A DNA stretch of 64,000 bases from Lottia gigantea (lineage: Eukaryota; Mollusca; Gastropoda; Lottiidae), in contig NW_008709715.1 in the NCBI RefSeq assembly GCF_000327385.1, positions 1,662,752 through 1,726,751 of the forward strand, given 5' to 3'. The notes under the pieces were generated by a model. It was not told where the DNA came from and made no database searches. It worked only from the letters and a program-made list of their open reading frames with translations. This document shows, one piece after another, positions 21,701-32,519 of this stretch (the stretch's first letter is position 1; each line of letters begins with the position of its first letter). The position numbers were made by a program, and so were the translations under genes.

Positions 21701-24700
21701 TGGTATGCATGTATATATTGATGAGATCTCAGACAAGTTCGACATTGGTAATAATCGGATGAATGGTTTGGAATGAATGGAGTTATTACCCGTGACTTAT
21801 TAAAAACGTGTCAAATTTGGCTTGTAGGCACGATAGAGACTACAGATTTTATCTGATCTTCATGAAACTTGGTATACATGTATATATTGATGAGATCTCA
21901 GTTAAATTCGAAATTGATAGTACGATTAGTTCCAGAGTTATTGCCCTTTGACTTAGTAAAAACGCGTCAAATTCCGATTGCAGCTTTATCCAATCTTGAT
22001 GAAACTAGATATGCATGTATGTATTGATGAAATCTCGGTCAAGTTAGAAATTATCAGATGCATAGTTTCAGAGTAATTGCCCTTGTGTGTACAGTATGAG
22101 ACATTGTTCATGTTTGAATATGATGATAATTTTATGAACTGTTTCAGGTTTTTGCCTTGATTTAAAGATTTTAAGATTATTTGAAAATTCATTATTAAGC
22201 CACTGAAGACTTTGTTATCATTTCTGACAGCTGGTAGTGGGCGTATGTTATCTTGCCTGGCAAGCTATCTTTTTATGTCTTCTAGTAAAATATTCCGACA
22301 TCGATAAACTCATGACGACAACAAATGACGCCAAGCTCAATGAAATGCAACTGAGAGTAATTAAAACAGCTTTAGGACAACCATTCACATTAATCCAAGG
22401 ACCACCGGGCACTGGCAAAACCGTCACAGGAGTGCATTTAGTGACACTGTTTTGTGAAAGAAATAGAAATGTTGCCACCCCAGCCCAGGTTTTATACTGT
22501 GGTCCATCCAATAAATCAGTTGATGTAGTAGCAGGTTGGTTTCCTTAACGTTGATTAAAGTTTTATTTACTTTCTTTTATCCAAAGAAATATTGATCTCT
22601 TTTGAACTCGACTTTGATATCATCAATATTCTTATTAATAGTTAGATACAAAATGATTGGAAATAACTATAGCTAGATAGTTAAACATTGCTTGAAAAGC
22701 AAAAATTTCAGAATTTTAATAAAGTCGATATCGCCTTGTAATAACAAAATTACACACGTATCAGCGACACTGATATCATCGATTTGCATCATCCCAATAA
22801 TTTCTGTCGTCTTTTGTCCTTGAAATTCAACTGACACTAACGTTATGACACTAAAGCAAAAGCTGCTAATATTTTTCGAGGACCTTTGCATTAGCGACGT
22901 TACAACAGTAACTGTTGTAGTTGGAATATCAAGAACCAAGACGTCTGACTGAAAATTTGTATAGTCCGTCGTGCCGATTATCTCAACTGAACAGGTCATG
23001 TGACTTATCACGTGACTACTAGCATTTCCAGTACTGTTAAGAGTTCATAACACGCTGAGTCAATCGTCATTTGTCCCATTCATATCAAAGAACATAGATT
23101 TATGACGCACTGTCTCTCGAGGCAAACAACCTAGAAAAAAGTTACCCACTCACGATGAGAATTCAGTTACTTGTGTGACGAGTTGTTGACTCGCGTGTGC
23201 CCCGGATTTAATCGATGCAATAAGTGTCCCCGATACGTGTGCATTTTGGTATGAGGTAAAGGTGATACGTACTGTCCGTAGTGATTTTTATTAAAAATCT
23301 GAAATTTGTGTATTTCAAGCAATGTCTAGTTTTCAAAGATTTACCCTTTTAATTCATATTTTTCTCCAGAAAAACTGTTAAATCTTAAAGAGCGCTGTCC
23401 CAACTTTATACGAGTTTATGCAGAGAGAATTGAACACACTGAATTCCCGTTACCTCGTGATATTGTACCAAACAAGAAGAAATTATTAAATGAAGTGTCT
23501 AGCTTTGAGGGTGTTAAAAACAGAGCACTTCATCACTTGATACGATCAGAAGCCAACTTCTTTGCTGAAGAGATTAAAAAGTTTGACGAAAAATTTAGAT
23601 TAAGAACAGACGAAATAGACGACGAAACCATAAAAGAATACAAAAAGGTGGTTTCTATGGCAAAGATTGAAGAGTTGAAAAGAGCAGAAGTAATTTTGCT
23701 CACGTGTTATACAAGTTCTGGACCTCTAATAGAAAAACATACCAACATAAAACAGGTAGGTTCAAAGGAATTTTACCTCCTAGAATGGACATAAAATATA
23801 AGGATTTATTGGTCCACAGGCCCTAGAAGTTCTGTCAATATTAATAAAATATGGGCATTGCGGATTAACTTTGGCCAAGTTTAAAAATTTCAATTTGTGG
23901 TCGTCCTAAGAGGAAGTATACCTTTAAAGTAATATTACGTCTTAGAATGAACATAAAATTTAATTCTCAAGAATGGTCAATATGAGTATATATTCATCAG
24001 TGAACTTACCTGGTGTCATTTAGTTACAACAGAATCCCTGTAAAATCTAGAAAATTGGAAAATTCGTGAAACTAAGTAATTATTGAAAAACGCTTAATCA
24101 TAATATTAAGCGTTCTTCTATAGTTAATTGCATTTTTATTCAGTTTTTTTTTATTTCTGGGATTATATAAGGATCCTGTTATGCTATTTATGACACCAGG
24201 TATATCTACTGATTGATATAATATGCTCTTATTGGCTAAGTTTATTTTTTTTTAAATTTATGTTTATTCTATGACGTAGTATCCCTTTAAAGCTTAAATT
24301 GATTTAATTCGAAAACAGAACTACTCCCCTATCTTTGTGGATTTTTAATTAATCTCTCAAAAAAGACCAAATGTCCAAATAGTTGATTTGATTGACCAAA
24401 ATTAACGTATAGGCCTACACCTACACACACACACACACCTTATAAGCCTCGAGCTAAATTTTTATACGCCCACGTGAAATGGGTGGCCTATATTTCCGTC
24501 ATCCGAAACTTAGTATTGTTGTTTGTAACAACCCAAGGATGAACCCTCTAAAAAGCAGAAAAATCGAAAAACATTTAGCATGAGTTATTCCCCTTGTTCT
24601 TGAAGCGGTCGTAAACACTCCAGAAGGCACAATTCTTGACAGATTTAGATGAAACTTGGTATGAGTGTTAGTAATCACCCAAGGATGAACTCTATTGAAA

Positions 24701-27700
24701 ATCAGAAGAATCAAAAAAAAATTAGTATGAGTTATTGCCCTTGTTCTTGAAAATGCACCCAATATTTAGCACGTAAACACTCTAGAATACTCAATTCTTG
24801 ACAGATTTTGACGAAACTTGGTGTGAGTGTATGTAATCACCTAAGGATGAACACTATCGAAAATCAGAAAAATCGACAAATATTTAGTATGAGTCATTGC
24901 CCTTGCTCTTAAAAACGCGTTCAAGTTTTAATCTGTAAACACTTTAGAAGGCTCAATTCTTGACAGATTTTGATGAAACTTGGTAATATTACTCAGTATC
25001 ACCTCAAAAAGTTCAAAAGAAGTGTATGTTTGAGGGTTGAATATATCATACTGGTAATTGTTACTGTACTGACATTAAATTAAACTCAAAGCTGCCAGTG
25101 GGCGTATATTACCTTGCCTGGCAAGCTATTTTAAATTCAAAATTAACAATATAGTCATTAACGTCGTTGACGGGACGATATATTGAAGTTACTTTACAGT
25201 TATTGACCGTCTTAGAGATCTGTATATTTTTACCACAATATCGAATTAATATTAATGTTAAGTTTCGCGATTTTTTGTAGGTTACAATGACATGTTTGTT
25301 CTTTAATTGTGCTACTTTCAGATTATTATTGATGAAGCAGCTATGTGTACTGAACCAGAATCAATGATTCCTATCACCACTCATCATGCTAGAAATATTG
25401 TCTTAATTGGTGATCATAAACAACTTCAACCTATCATATTGGAAGAAAAGGCAAAACATCTTGGTCTTCAAACATCATTATTTGAAAGATATTCAGAGAA
25501 ATCTAGCATGTTGGAAAAACAGTATCGCATGGTATTTTTTTATTATTCATTTTATACGATAAAAATAATGTTGCATGAATTTTGTCGTTGTCCATGATCA
25601 TGATCATGACATAATGATATAACTTCTGCAAATGGAGATTTCGAAGTCCTAGAATTCCTAAAAAAGATAAAAGTTATAATCGACATAGAAAGTAAAAAAA
25701 AACGCATACCCGCGGTCACAACCCTTGGCAAATACAGGATTTTTTTTTACTCAACGTAACTCTTTGCCTATAATTGAATGTTTGTCATTTTTTCAAGCAT
25801 AAAGGAATAATGGAATTTCCCTCAGAAATGTTTTACGACGGGAAGCTAAAATGTGGAACTAAAAAGCAACGAAAACCAGTGCAACTGGATATTTGGCCAA
25901 ATGGAAAAGATCACCCTATGGTTTTTTGTCACGTTGAAGGAACTGAAGATGGCCTTACAGTTGCTACAGAAGATGGTTCAGAGATGTCCAAATTTAATCA
26001 AATTGAAGCAGAATTTGTAGTAAGTTTCTCTCTTTATGTATACTGTATGTATGATTTTGCAATTGATATTACGAACATTAATATTGATAAGCCCTGATTT
26101 GAATGAAATTTGGTATGATCATTTATGTTCATGAGATCTTGGACGTTCGAATTTGACGATCTTTCGGTGAACGGTTTTTGAGTTATTGCCCTTGACTTAT
26201 GAAAAACGCGTCAAAATTTGGCTGTGAACACAATAGAGACTACAGTTTTCATCAAATTTAAATGAAATTTGGTGTGAATATTTATAATGATGAGATCTTG
26301 GACAAGTTCGAATTTGGCTATCTTTCGATGAATGGTTTTTGAGTTACTGCCCTTGACAAACGCGACAAACGCGTCAAAATTTGTTTGTGAATACAATAGA
26401 AGAGACTACAGTTTTCATTCATTAAAATGAAATTTGGTGTGAATATTTATGATGAGATCTTGGACAGGTCTGAAGTTGGCTATCTTTCGATGAATGGTTT
26501 TTGAGTTATCGCCCATGATTTATGAAAAAGGCGTCAAAATCTGTTTGTGAACACAATAGAGAGTACAGTTTTCATCCTATTTAAATGAAATTTGTTGAAT
26601 TTGACAATTTTTCGATCAACAAAATTTGAGTTATTGCCCTTGACTTAGTAAAAACTCTGAAAAACTAAAAAATTTGTTGGCGATAGAGGTGACAGTTTAT
26701 GTCAGAATTTTATTAAATAATGTGTCTTTGTTTAAATCAACAATATCTTGCACAAATTAGATTTTTGGTATGATTTGACACAGACAGGTAGCTGCCCTTG
26801 ATATACTGAAAATGTATCAGGAAAATGGGCGTATCTTGCCAGGCAACCACTTGTTTAAATCATAACATCACGCAATCTACTTGCATTCGCATGTTTCTTG
26901 TATATCTGGTATATAAGTTTGCAACTGATATCTCCAATATTTTAGAAGACTTCACTCCGTTCTAAATCAGGATATCCACTTCCATTTGCGCGGTTCTTGA
27001 AAATAGGTTAAAAATAGAGATACCATTACGAATATGGAAAAACATCATCATCAAGGGTAGAAATTGAGGTACTCCTTTTCCTTTCCCATCAGATGGAGCC
27101 AACTTCTATTTGTCTGAAATATGGGTACCCTTATTTTCATTTATGAAAATGAAAATGCTCACACGGTTTATGCTCATGAATAGAAAGTAGAGGTGTTCTA
27201 ATCACTTGGAAAATTACCAGTTTGTCTCACATGTCCATAATCAATTCATAATAAGCTAAATCAAAAGGGAATTGCTAGCAGAAATCCAATGAGTGACCGA
27301 TCAAGAAAGGTCGAAAAGACTTTTTTTTATTTATCCAGACTGTACATAAATGGAAATTTATTATTGGTTAAAACTCTTATTTCTATGCAATAAGGACAAA
27401 ATTATATGATTAAGAATACATGATAGTTCGTGAAAAAAACCAATGAATCAAATAGTTTGCTTAATTTGACACTAGAAAAAATAAGGAAACCCATCTTTAA
27501 GACTATGTTTATACACAACGTATATGTCATATCTGCTCCTTTGTCTTCGTGTACTTCCAGGTTAATGCTGCCATCAACTTAGTTAATAACTATGGTGTAA
27601 ATAAAAAAGATATTGTTATTTTGTCCCAGTACAGAGCTCAATGTGCTACTATCAAAAGACTTTTTAAAGAAAAGAAAGTTAAAGATATGATAGTTTTAAC

Positions 27701-28945
27701 TGTAATAGCTAGTCAAGGTACGCTCAGAAAGATAATTTGGCCGTGTGTGTACTTGGGGGTTATTATTTACTCTACTCGATAGCGTACACTCCAGAAAATC
27801 GATTCAAACTTCCGTAATACAACTAAGGTGATAATGGCAATCAAGGTATTAGACTCGTAGCTTGTAATAGATTGCCATTGTGAATATAGAGACCGCAGTG
27901 GGTTTTTAATACAATTTATACGTTTACATCCTCCAAACCCTCAAGATTTACTTCGAATTTGGATTTGGTTCGACAAATTATTGATCTGAGTTTCAAACCT
28001 TGATATACAGAAAATAAATTGGGAATTCTCGTTAGGTAACCACCTGTTTGATTGATTAATTTTCCCACTTACGTATATCATATTTTTTTTTATATTGAAT
28101 AGGAAGTGAATGGGATTTTGTTATATTTTCCACTGTGAGATCTCAGCCTCAAGATAAGATTGAAGAGTATCCATCTAAAAAATGGTTAAAGCTAAACCTG
28201 GGATTTATCACTGATGCTCACCAAATTAATGTAGCTTTAACTCGAGCGAGGTGGGGCCATATGATAATTGGTAAGTTAGATAAACTGGGTGCTCTTTTAT
28301 TAGCTTTCATATTTTATTTCAAAATTCCATTTACACAACTTTTTTTTCCCCATTAGATAGTATTTTGCCACCCCGAGTAAATTGTGTAAATTTCTATGAA
28401 GTTTGTTAGTATCAGATTTGAGTAATGTGTAATGTGTTTTAAAGAGAGGAGAAGGACCGTTAGTTTGATTTGATTGAGTAATTTGTTCCTATGGAAGATA
28501 ATAAGATTATAAGAATTCTAGCAATCTGGAAGAATCTAATCGCAAAGTGACGTCAAATGTTGTGGAAGCATCTTCGAGCACCTTTGAAACAGTCCCATAG
28601 CTACGGTGGCAAGGTGGGACAATGCCCCCACCCCCGCCGCAACAGTTACGTCTGGCTACGGGCCCGCTTTGAAATTTTTAAGACATGTAATTTGACGATA
28701 GATATACTTATTATGTTTTAGGTAATAAACATTTGCTGAGCTGTGATCCAGTTTGGGATGAGTTGATAAATAATTACGAAGATAAAAACTTAGTTGTTGA
28801 AGCAGATACTTTCCATTTAACTAGACACCCACAGACGAGAAATACTCAACCCTACCGTCCAAATCAACGAACCCCATCAAACACACTCCTGACAACCCAA
28901 AATCCGACCCCCTTTCAACCAAACCATCCTAATGATCAACTCTAA
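8954..28945 (+). CDS. HELZ2: HELZ2-like helicase-exoribonuclease, copy 1 (exon 1 disrupted)
   Basis: A 17-exon gene for a giant RNA helicase/3'-5' exoribonuclease with order zinc fingers, SF1 helicase, RNB, SF1 helicase, an architecture specific to HELZ2 (HELZ lacks RNB). Exons: 8954-9755 (truncated by an insertion), 10969-11194, 11465-11657, 11877-11987, 12535-13013, 13334-13810, 13942-14127, 14434-15302, 15844-19768, 20095-20180, 22286-22534, 23370-23755, 25322-25531, 25798-26019, 27561-27717, 28103-28270, 28722-28945. Exon 1 is preceded by an acceptor (AG at 8938-8939), so an upstream leader exon is likely. Exons 2-17 keep one open frame. An in-frame ATG in exon 2 (10974) would give 2,720 residues without the exon 1 fingers. 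It is tail-to-tail with copy 2. Introns 10, 12 and 14 are filled with repeats; introns 2, 3, 5, 8, 11, 13, 15 and 16 show nothing else I recognise. Confidence 0.85.
9756..10760 (+). mobile_element. Penelope-like retroelement remnant (RT fragment and GIY-YIG domain)
   Basis: A broken Penelope-like element. The first part (about 9756-9975) encodes an RT fragment with QTSGTAMGKRFAPSY and the catalytic-type FLDDIF motif. The second part (about 9976-10491) encodes the linker CKTCPF and a GIY-YIG endonuclease with VIYLISCKKC, QYVGETKNNLRTR and a conserved H/R/E tail. The RT is 5'-truncated and a large middle section is missing. About 10500-10625 contains AYSKNKNLNDNIVHSKL, which resembles the segment normally between RT and endonuclease, so it may belong to a second, partial copy; Penelope elements often lie as partial tandems. 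The 3' border is uncertain. It sits inside exon 1 of the host gene in the same orientation. Confidence 0.8.
10811..10834. repeat. Poly-C tract
   Basis: Eighteen consecutive C, then TCCCCC, next to other C-rich words in copy 1 intron 1. Copy 2 has no equivalent at the matching intron. Confidence 0.9.
10969..13810 (+). CDS. HELZ2: HELZ2-like copy 1, exons 2-6: C2H2 and split CCCH fingers, pre-helicase region
   Basis: Exon 2 (10969-11194) carries a C2H2 finger, CEDCSLQFKTKQDLLTHNN then SVTH (C-x2-C-x12-H-x5-H). The junction of exons 2 and 3 (11465-11657) builds a CCCH finger, MCDKHTNGRLC ... CPEAH (C-x8-C-x11-C-x3-H), followed by a charged helix. Exon 4 is 11877-11987. Exon 5 (12535-13013) and exon 6 (13334-13810) encode a region of beta-rich character preceding the helicase, as in HELZ/MOV10-type helicases. 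Exon 6 has three in-frame 15-nt repeats (13485-13529, IIQST-type pentapeptides) and ends at donor GTAAAA. Phases join without a stop, and every exon length matches copy 2 except exon 6 (30 nt shorter). Confidence 0.85.
13942..15302 (+). CDS. HELZ2: HELZ2-like copy 1, exons 7-8: first Upf1-like helicase core
   Basis: Exon 7 (13942-14127) encodes Q-type motif LSEDQLKTVRHIV and Walker A GPFGTGKTETLAE. Exon 8 (14434-15302) encodes Walker B FIDEAAQALE, motif III LTGDHRQMNP, NRNYRSE (motif IV region) and VVAPYAQQVNLIR (motif V precursor). The remaining motifs, IQGKQFRALFISTVRT and NTAFTRAQSYVAVVGD, are in exon 9. These are the full motifs of an SF1B 5'-3' RNA helicase, so ATPase activity is expected. 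Exon 8 has the same length (869 nt) as in copy 2. Confidence 0.88.
15844..19768 (+). CDS. HELZ2: HELZ2-like copy 1, exon 9: helicase 1 end and RNB exonuclease domain
   Basis: A 3,925-nt exon. It opens with helicase motifs V and VI. An acidic low-complexity linker (SLETSDEEGEKYKG) follows, then an OB/cold-shock-like part, then RNB. RNB signatures: TIDPPNSMDLDDALS with the four metal-binding aspartates in D-x5-D-x-D-D spacing, GIHIADVGHFV, SLLPNVNRLTVSILL, and YTHFTSPIRRYFDIIVHRML with the catalytic arginine context. A Cys-rich insert (CSENCSQNGPCIC) lies between the RNB halves. An S1-like C-terminal part follows. The frame stays open to a stop at 19796, but copy 2 shows that splicing occurs after 19768. 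The copy 1 donor is GCAAGT, so this would be a GC-AG intron. Confidence 0.9.
20095..28270 (+). CDS. HELZ2: HELZ2-like copy 1, exons 10-16: second Upf1-like helicase
   Basis: Exon 10 (20095-20180) encodes a basic helix, RVEKAIKFLTEGGRLVQK. Exon 11 (22286-22534) has LNEMQLRVIKTAL and Walker A QGPPGTGKTVTG. Exon 12 (23370-23755) is a charged helical insert. Exon 13 (25322-25531) has IIIDEAAMCTEPESMIP, LIGDHKQLQP and QYRM. Exon 14 (25798-26019) follows an AAG acceptor and encodes the FPSEMFYDGKLKCG strand region. Exon 15 (27561-27717) has DIVILSQYRAQ and ASQG. Exon 16 (28103-28270) has GSEWDFVIFSTVRS and NVALTRARWGHMIIG. All SF1B motifs are present. Introns 10, 12 and 14 contain pearl-like elements and a TTAA MITE. 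Confidence 0.88.
20336..21511 (+). mobile_element. Pearl/Helentron-like repeat, family B (intron 10 of copy 1)
   Basis: About seven internal units roughly 160 bp apart share GA(T/G)AGA(G/C)(A/G)CTACAGTTTTTAT, TTGATGAAACT, GTATGCA(T/C)GTA, GATGAGATCTC and TTGCCCTTGACTTAGTAAA. It starts at CCACATGGAAATG followed by the GTCCGTCCGTCCG block. It ends CTGGTAGTGGGCGTATGTTA, CCTGGCCTGGCAAGCTATC. Confidence 0.75.
21531..22269 (+). mobile_element. Pearl/Helentron-like repeat, family B, second copy abutting the acceptor
   Basis: Begins TTTTATATGCCCACATGGAA only ~20 bp after the previous element and ends TTGCCTGGCAAGCTATC at 22269. The intron acceptor AG is at 22284-22285, so only 16 nt of ancestral intron remain between the element and exon 11. 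Copy 2 has the same CTTTTTATGTCTTCTAG with different sequence upstream, which fixes the insertion point. Confidence 0.75.
23780..23927. mobile_element. Partial TTAA-type foldback MITE
   Basis: Reads GAATGGACATAAAATATAAG ... GGAAGTATACCTTTAA and matches the ends of the neighbouring element, but most of its left half is missing. Its terminal TTAA is shared with the next element. Confidence 0.55.
23924..24290. mobile_element. TTAA-flanked foldback MITE (intron 12 of copy 1)
   Basis: A 367-bp element bounded by TTAA. Its left end AAGTAATATTACGTCTTAGA mirrors its right end CTATGACGTAGTATCCCTT. The interior is also palindromic: GAACTTACCTGGTGTCAT versus ATGACACCAGGTATATC, and CAGAATCCCTGT versus GGATCCTGTTATG. 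A near-identical copy is at 58424-58785. A TTAA target site suggests piggyBac-type mobilisation (inference). Confidence 0.75.
24459..25130 (+). mobile_element. Pearl/Helentron-like repeat, family A (intron 12 of copy 1)
   Basis: Starts TTTTTATACGCCCACGTGAA, has three to four internal units (AACACTC(C/T)(A/T)GAA, TTCTTGACAGATTT, CACCCAAGGATGAAC), and ends CCAGTGGGCGTATATTACCT, TGCCTGGCAAGCTAT. It lacks much of the GTCCGTCC block, so it is internally reduced. Confidence 0.7.
26085..26850 (+). mobile_element. Pearl/Helentron-like repeat, diverged family B (intron 14 of copy 1)
   Basis: Internal units with GATGAGATCTTGGAC, TCGATGAATGGTTTTTGAG, TTGCCCTTGACTTA and GAACACAATAGAGACTACAG. It ends GGGCGTATCTTGCCAGGCAA. 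It is a sub-family distinct from the intron 10 copies. A shorter, more decayed relative is at about 27840-28050 (intron 15). Confidence 0.65.
28722..28945 (+). CDS. HELZ2: HELZ2-like copy 1, exon 17: C-terminal tail
   Basis: Acceptor TATGTTTTAG, then GNKHLLSCDPVWDELINNYE, the conserved end of Upf1-type helicases, then HLTRHPQTRNT and a Pro/Asn/Gln-rich tail ending PNDQL and a stop at 28943-28945. The tail is 20 codons longer than that of copy 2 and unrelated to it after RNT. Confidence 0.85.
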
Positions 28946-29399
28946 AAACATACCGGAATCAACTTAAAGTAAGTCATCCAAATCAACCGAAACCAAACCA
29001 CCCAAATGACCAGAACATTATATTAATAGAAATAAACAACGCTATTATGCAATACTATATAATAAGAATAATGATAAACATCCTTTACATAACTTTATAA
29101 TATCAATATTTGGTGGCAAAGAAATAGATCTCTATCCAGATTTCGTGTGCAGATTTGTAAAATAACTCGACCAATGGCAACTACAGCAGATATATGTCAA
29201 TATACACTAAAAGTAAACACATTATGACTACTTAATTAGATGATATATTTTAAACCAAAATATAATATAATTAAATGTTATTTAACGTGATATATGCCTT
29301 AAGAAATGTTTAATAAAATACGGCAGCCAAATAATACGTCCTCAAAATTCCACTCAGTCTTCAACAACTGTTTAGCACATTCCGCATCGTGTTATATTT

Positions 29400-30845
29400 A
29401 AGAAAACAAATCCGTATAAAGTGTTATATATTTTGAATATTGGAGAATACCCTCCATATGTGGTGTTATATATATATAATAAATGAACACATTCCATATA
29501 CAGAGTTATATACATTGAAAATTGAAGAATACATTCTGTATAATGAAGAATAGATTCTGTATATTATAGTGTTTCATACATTGAATAATGAAGAAGACAC
29601 ATTCCTAATAATTGAAAATTGAAGAATATTATACATTCATACAAACAGTGTTTTATACATTGAATAATGAAGACACATTCCTAATAATTTAATCTATATT
29701 TTGATAACGAAGAACATATTTCTTGTAGTGTTTTGAATAATGAAGAATACATTCTGTATATAGTGTTTTATACATTGAATAATGAAGACACATTCCTAAT
29801 AATTTAATCTACATTTTGATAACGAAGAACATATTTCTTGTAGTGTTTTCAATAATGAAGAATACATTCTGTATATAGTGTTTTATACATTGAATAATGA
29901 AGACACATTCCTAATAATTTAATCTATATTTTGATAACGAAGAACATATTTCTTGTAGTGTTTTCAATAATGAAGAATACATTCTGTATATGGTGTTTTA
30001 TACATTGAATAATGAAGACACATTCCTAATAATTTAATATGCTTTTTGATAACGAAGAACATATTTCTTGTAGTGTTTTCAATAATGAAGAATACATTCT
30101 GTATATAGTGTTTTATACATTGAATAATGAAGACACATTCCTAATAATTTAATCTACATTTTGATAACGAAGAACATATTTCTTGTAGTGTTTTCAATAA
30201 TGAAGAATACATTCTGTATATAGTGTTTTATACATTGAATAATGAAGACACATTCCTAATAATTTAATCTATATTTTGATAACGAAGAACATATTTCTTG
30301 TAGTGTTTTGAATAATGAAGAATACATTCTGTATATGGTGTTTTATACATTGAATAATGAAGACACATTCCTAATAATTTAATCTATATTTTGATAACGA
30401 AGAACATATTTCTTGTAGTGTTTTCAATAATGAAGAATACATTCTGTATATGGTGTTTTATACATTGAATAATGAAGACACATTCCTAATAATTTAATCT
30501 ATATTTTGATAACGAAGAACATATTTCTTGTAGTGGTTTGAATAATGAAGAATACATTCTGTATAAAGTGTTGTTTTATACATTGAATAATGAAGACACA
30601 TTCCTAATAATTTAATCTATATTTTGATAACGAAGAACATATTTCTTGTAGTGTTTTGAATAATAAAGAATACATTCTGTATATAGTGTTTTATACATTG
30701 AATAATGAAGACACATTCCTAATAATTTTATTTATATTTTGATAACGAAGAACATATTTCTTGTAGTGTTATATGTTTTGAATAATGAAGAAGATGTTTA
30801 TAGTATTATATTATTTTGAAGAAACTTTCCTTATAGTGTTTTATA
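29400..30845. repeat. 115-bp minisatellite array in the spacer
   Basis: From about 29640 to 30790 a 115-bp unit repeats about ten times. ATTCTGTATA falls at 29751, 29866, 29981, 30096, 30211, 30326, 30441 and 30556, exactly 115 apart, then after a 2-bp slip. Each unit is a composite of two related parts, both containing GTGTTTT, AATAATGAAGA and ACATTC-type words. 29400-29640 holds looser, older versions. No open reading frame and no CRISPR-like spacers. Confidence 0.92.
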
Positions 30846-30847
30846 TA

Positions 30848-31505
30848 CAGTAGTGTAACCTATATTCGTGCATACAAGGTTTCAACATCGAATTTCGTCA
30901 AAATTAAAAAAACGCAAATTTTTTCATGAGTAACCATCTCGACAATGGCTGCTAAATGCGTCACCTATTTTCGTGTACAATGTTTGATCTATAGATAAGT
31001 CGAGAAAACACGCTGTATGCATACCCAGTGGTATGATTAACTTCTCTTAGTATTTATCTTTAATATCAATTCATTATAACTAGTGAAAATTCCTTCAAAG
31101 AACAATGATTTAAATATAAAAATAGTGACTGACAAAATAAAATAAGTAAAACGTAAGAGTGATTTATTGCTAAAAGTCTTTGAAACAACATAAGAATACA
31201 GCTCACATAGTGTTCCATAGAATTATTTTGTTGACACGCTGATTTATCACGTAACTTCGTTTATTGGACTACATTCTAGCAGCATTCTAATTCCGAATTC
31301 CGATTACAGCTTTGGATTATAATGAAATTCGGCCGATAAAAAATGATGACTACTGGATTCATGCTAGGCCTACTAGCTGACATAAAGATAACCCATGTTT
31401 ACCAAAACAAGCAAATGCGGAGTTCACGCGAGGCACACGTAAATTATTAATCATTTCTGAAGATGCACGAAAAATAGGTTAGCACGAAATTAGGTTACTT
31501 GACTG
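30848..31505. mobile_element. Mariner-like MITE inserted in the minisatellite
   Basis: Flanked by TA on both sides. It begins CAGTAGTGTAACCTATATTC and ends with the complement, GCACGAAATTAGGTTACTTG then ACTG. CAGT termini and TA target fit Tc1/mariner. The right end has an extra ACGAAAATAGGTT repeat. Minisatellite-type sequence (AACGAAGAACATA) resumes at about 31515, so the insertion post-dates the array. No transposase frame. Confidence 0.7.
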
Positions 31506-31939
31506 TATATTCGAAAACGAAGAACATACTGTATATAGCGTTATAATTTATGAATGATACATGTATTATCTCTTTTAATCATTTTGATAAGAATAATTTA
31601 GATCTGTGAGATGTATCTAACATATTGGATAGTTATAGGTAATAAAATGTGTAATTCATTATAAAATTGATAATTATCTATAGTTAAATTGTATGATACT
31701 ATGATGATTTATATTTACATTGTGTACTACTCTGTACTATTTAGAGCTCACTTCTGAATTGTATGATTAAAAAATGGTAATGAAAATTTTCTACTTTTTT
31801 TTTATGCTGATATATTTTATCTCTATGGTATTCTAAATAGTTTTCTTCCAAAGACCCGCTCTAATGATGTTATTTTTAACCAATCAAAATGTGTCAAGTA
31901 AAACCCGTTTCTTGATCAAATAAGGAATTTGGTTTTTCT

Positions 31940-32165
31940 ATTTTTTCGATGTCCATTGTAAAAAGAACTAGAATTGTGGACAATCCCCCACTCTAGGTAT
32001 AATTTTGAATTCACAGACGCCTACAGATACTTAGGTATTTGGATTGATGAACATTTAGATATGAAAAAGGCAACTTCCGAATTAGCAAAGTCAGCCAGTC
32101 GAGCCCTAGGCGCCCTATATACAATTTTTGCTCAATTTTATAAGATTTCCTTAGAAGTTGTACTG
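31940..32165 (+). mobile_element. LINE reverse-transcriptase fragment
   Basis: A short frame reads AYRYLGIWIDEHLDMKKATS and ELAKSASRALGALY, the post-catalytic RT segment seen in several invertebrate non-LTR retrotransposons (YLG..L.E.LD ... SRALG pattern). Only this segment remains; both flanks are unrecognisable. Confidence 0.65.
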
Positions 32166-32519
32166 ATCCCTTCTTTTTTTATTGCGGCTTTTACGGCGAT
32201 CTTATAGGTATGATATTGTTGTAAAGTGCCGATAAAGTCTGATAACTATCTGCGTGAGTTATCCGTAACCGGGCAGAATAATTCTCATATTCAAGAATAC
32301 GATCTTCATAATGCATCCAATTAATTTAGTATGATGAGTTTTTCCGCAGAAATTTTTTTCCAATGGACTAAATCACACTGCTCTCATGTCTCAGGTTTTT
32401 AAAGATATTTTATAAGTCAAGCAATAGGCCTACCTTAAAAACAGTGTATCACATTATCATCAAATTGAAACATGAATAAGATTGCATCATACACATTCGT
32501 TTCAAATTTAATTAAAATT

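Noticed and set aside
8954-28945. Assignment to HELZ, MOV10 or UPF1 instead of HELZ2
   Set aside because: None of those has an RNB domain between two SF1 helicases; that order is specific to HELZ2.
29640-30790. Regular 115-bp repeats that could suggest a CRISPR array or centromeric satellite
   Set aside because: The whole 115-bp unit is conserved with no unique spacers, the genome is eukaryotic, and only ~10 units exist, so it is a local minisatellite.
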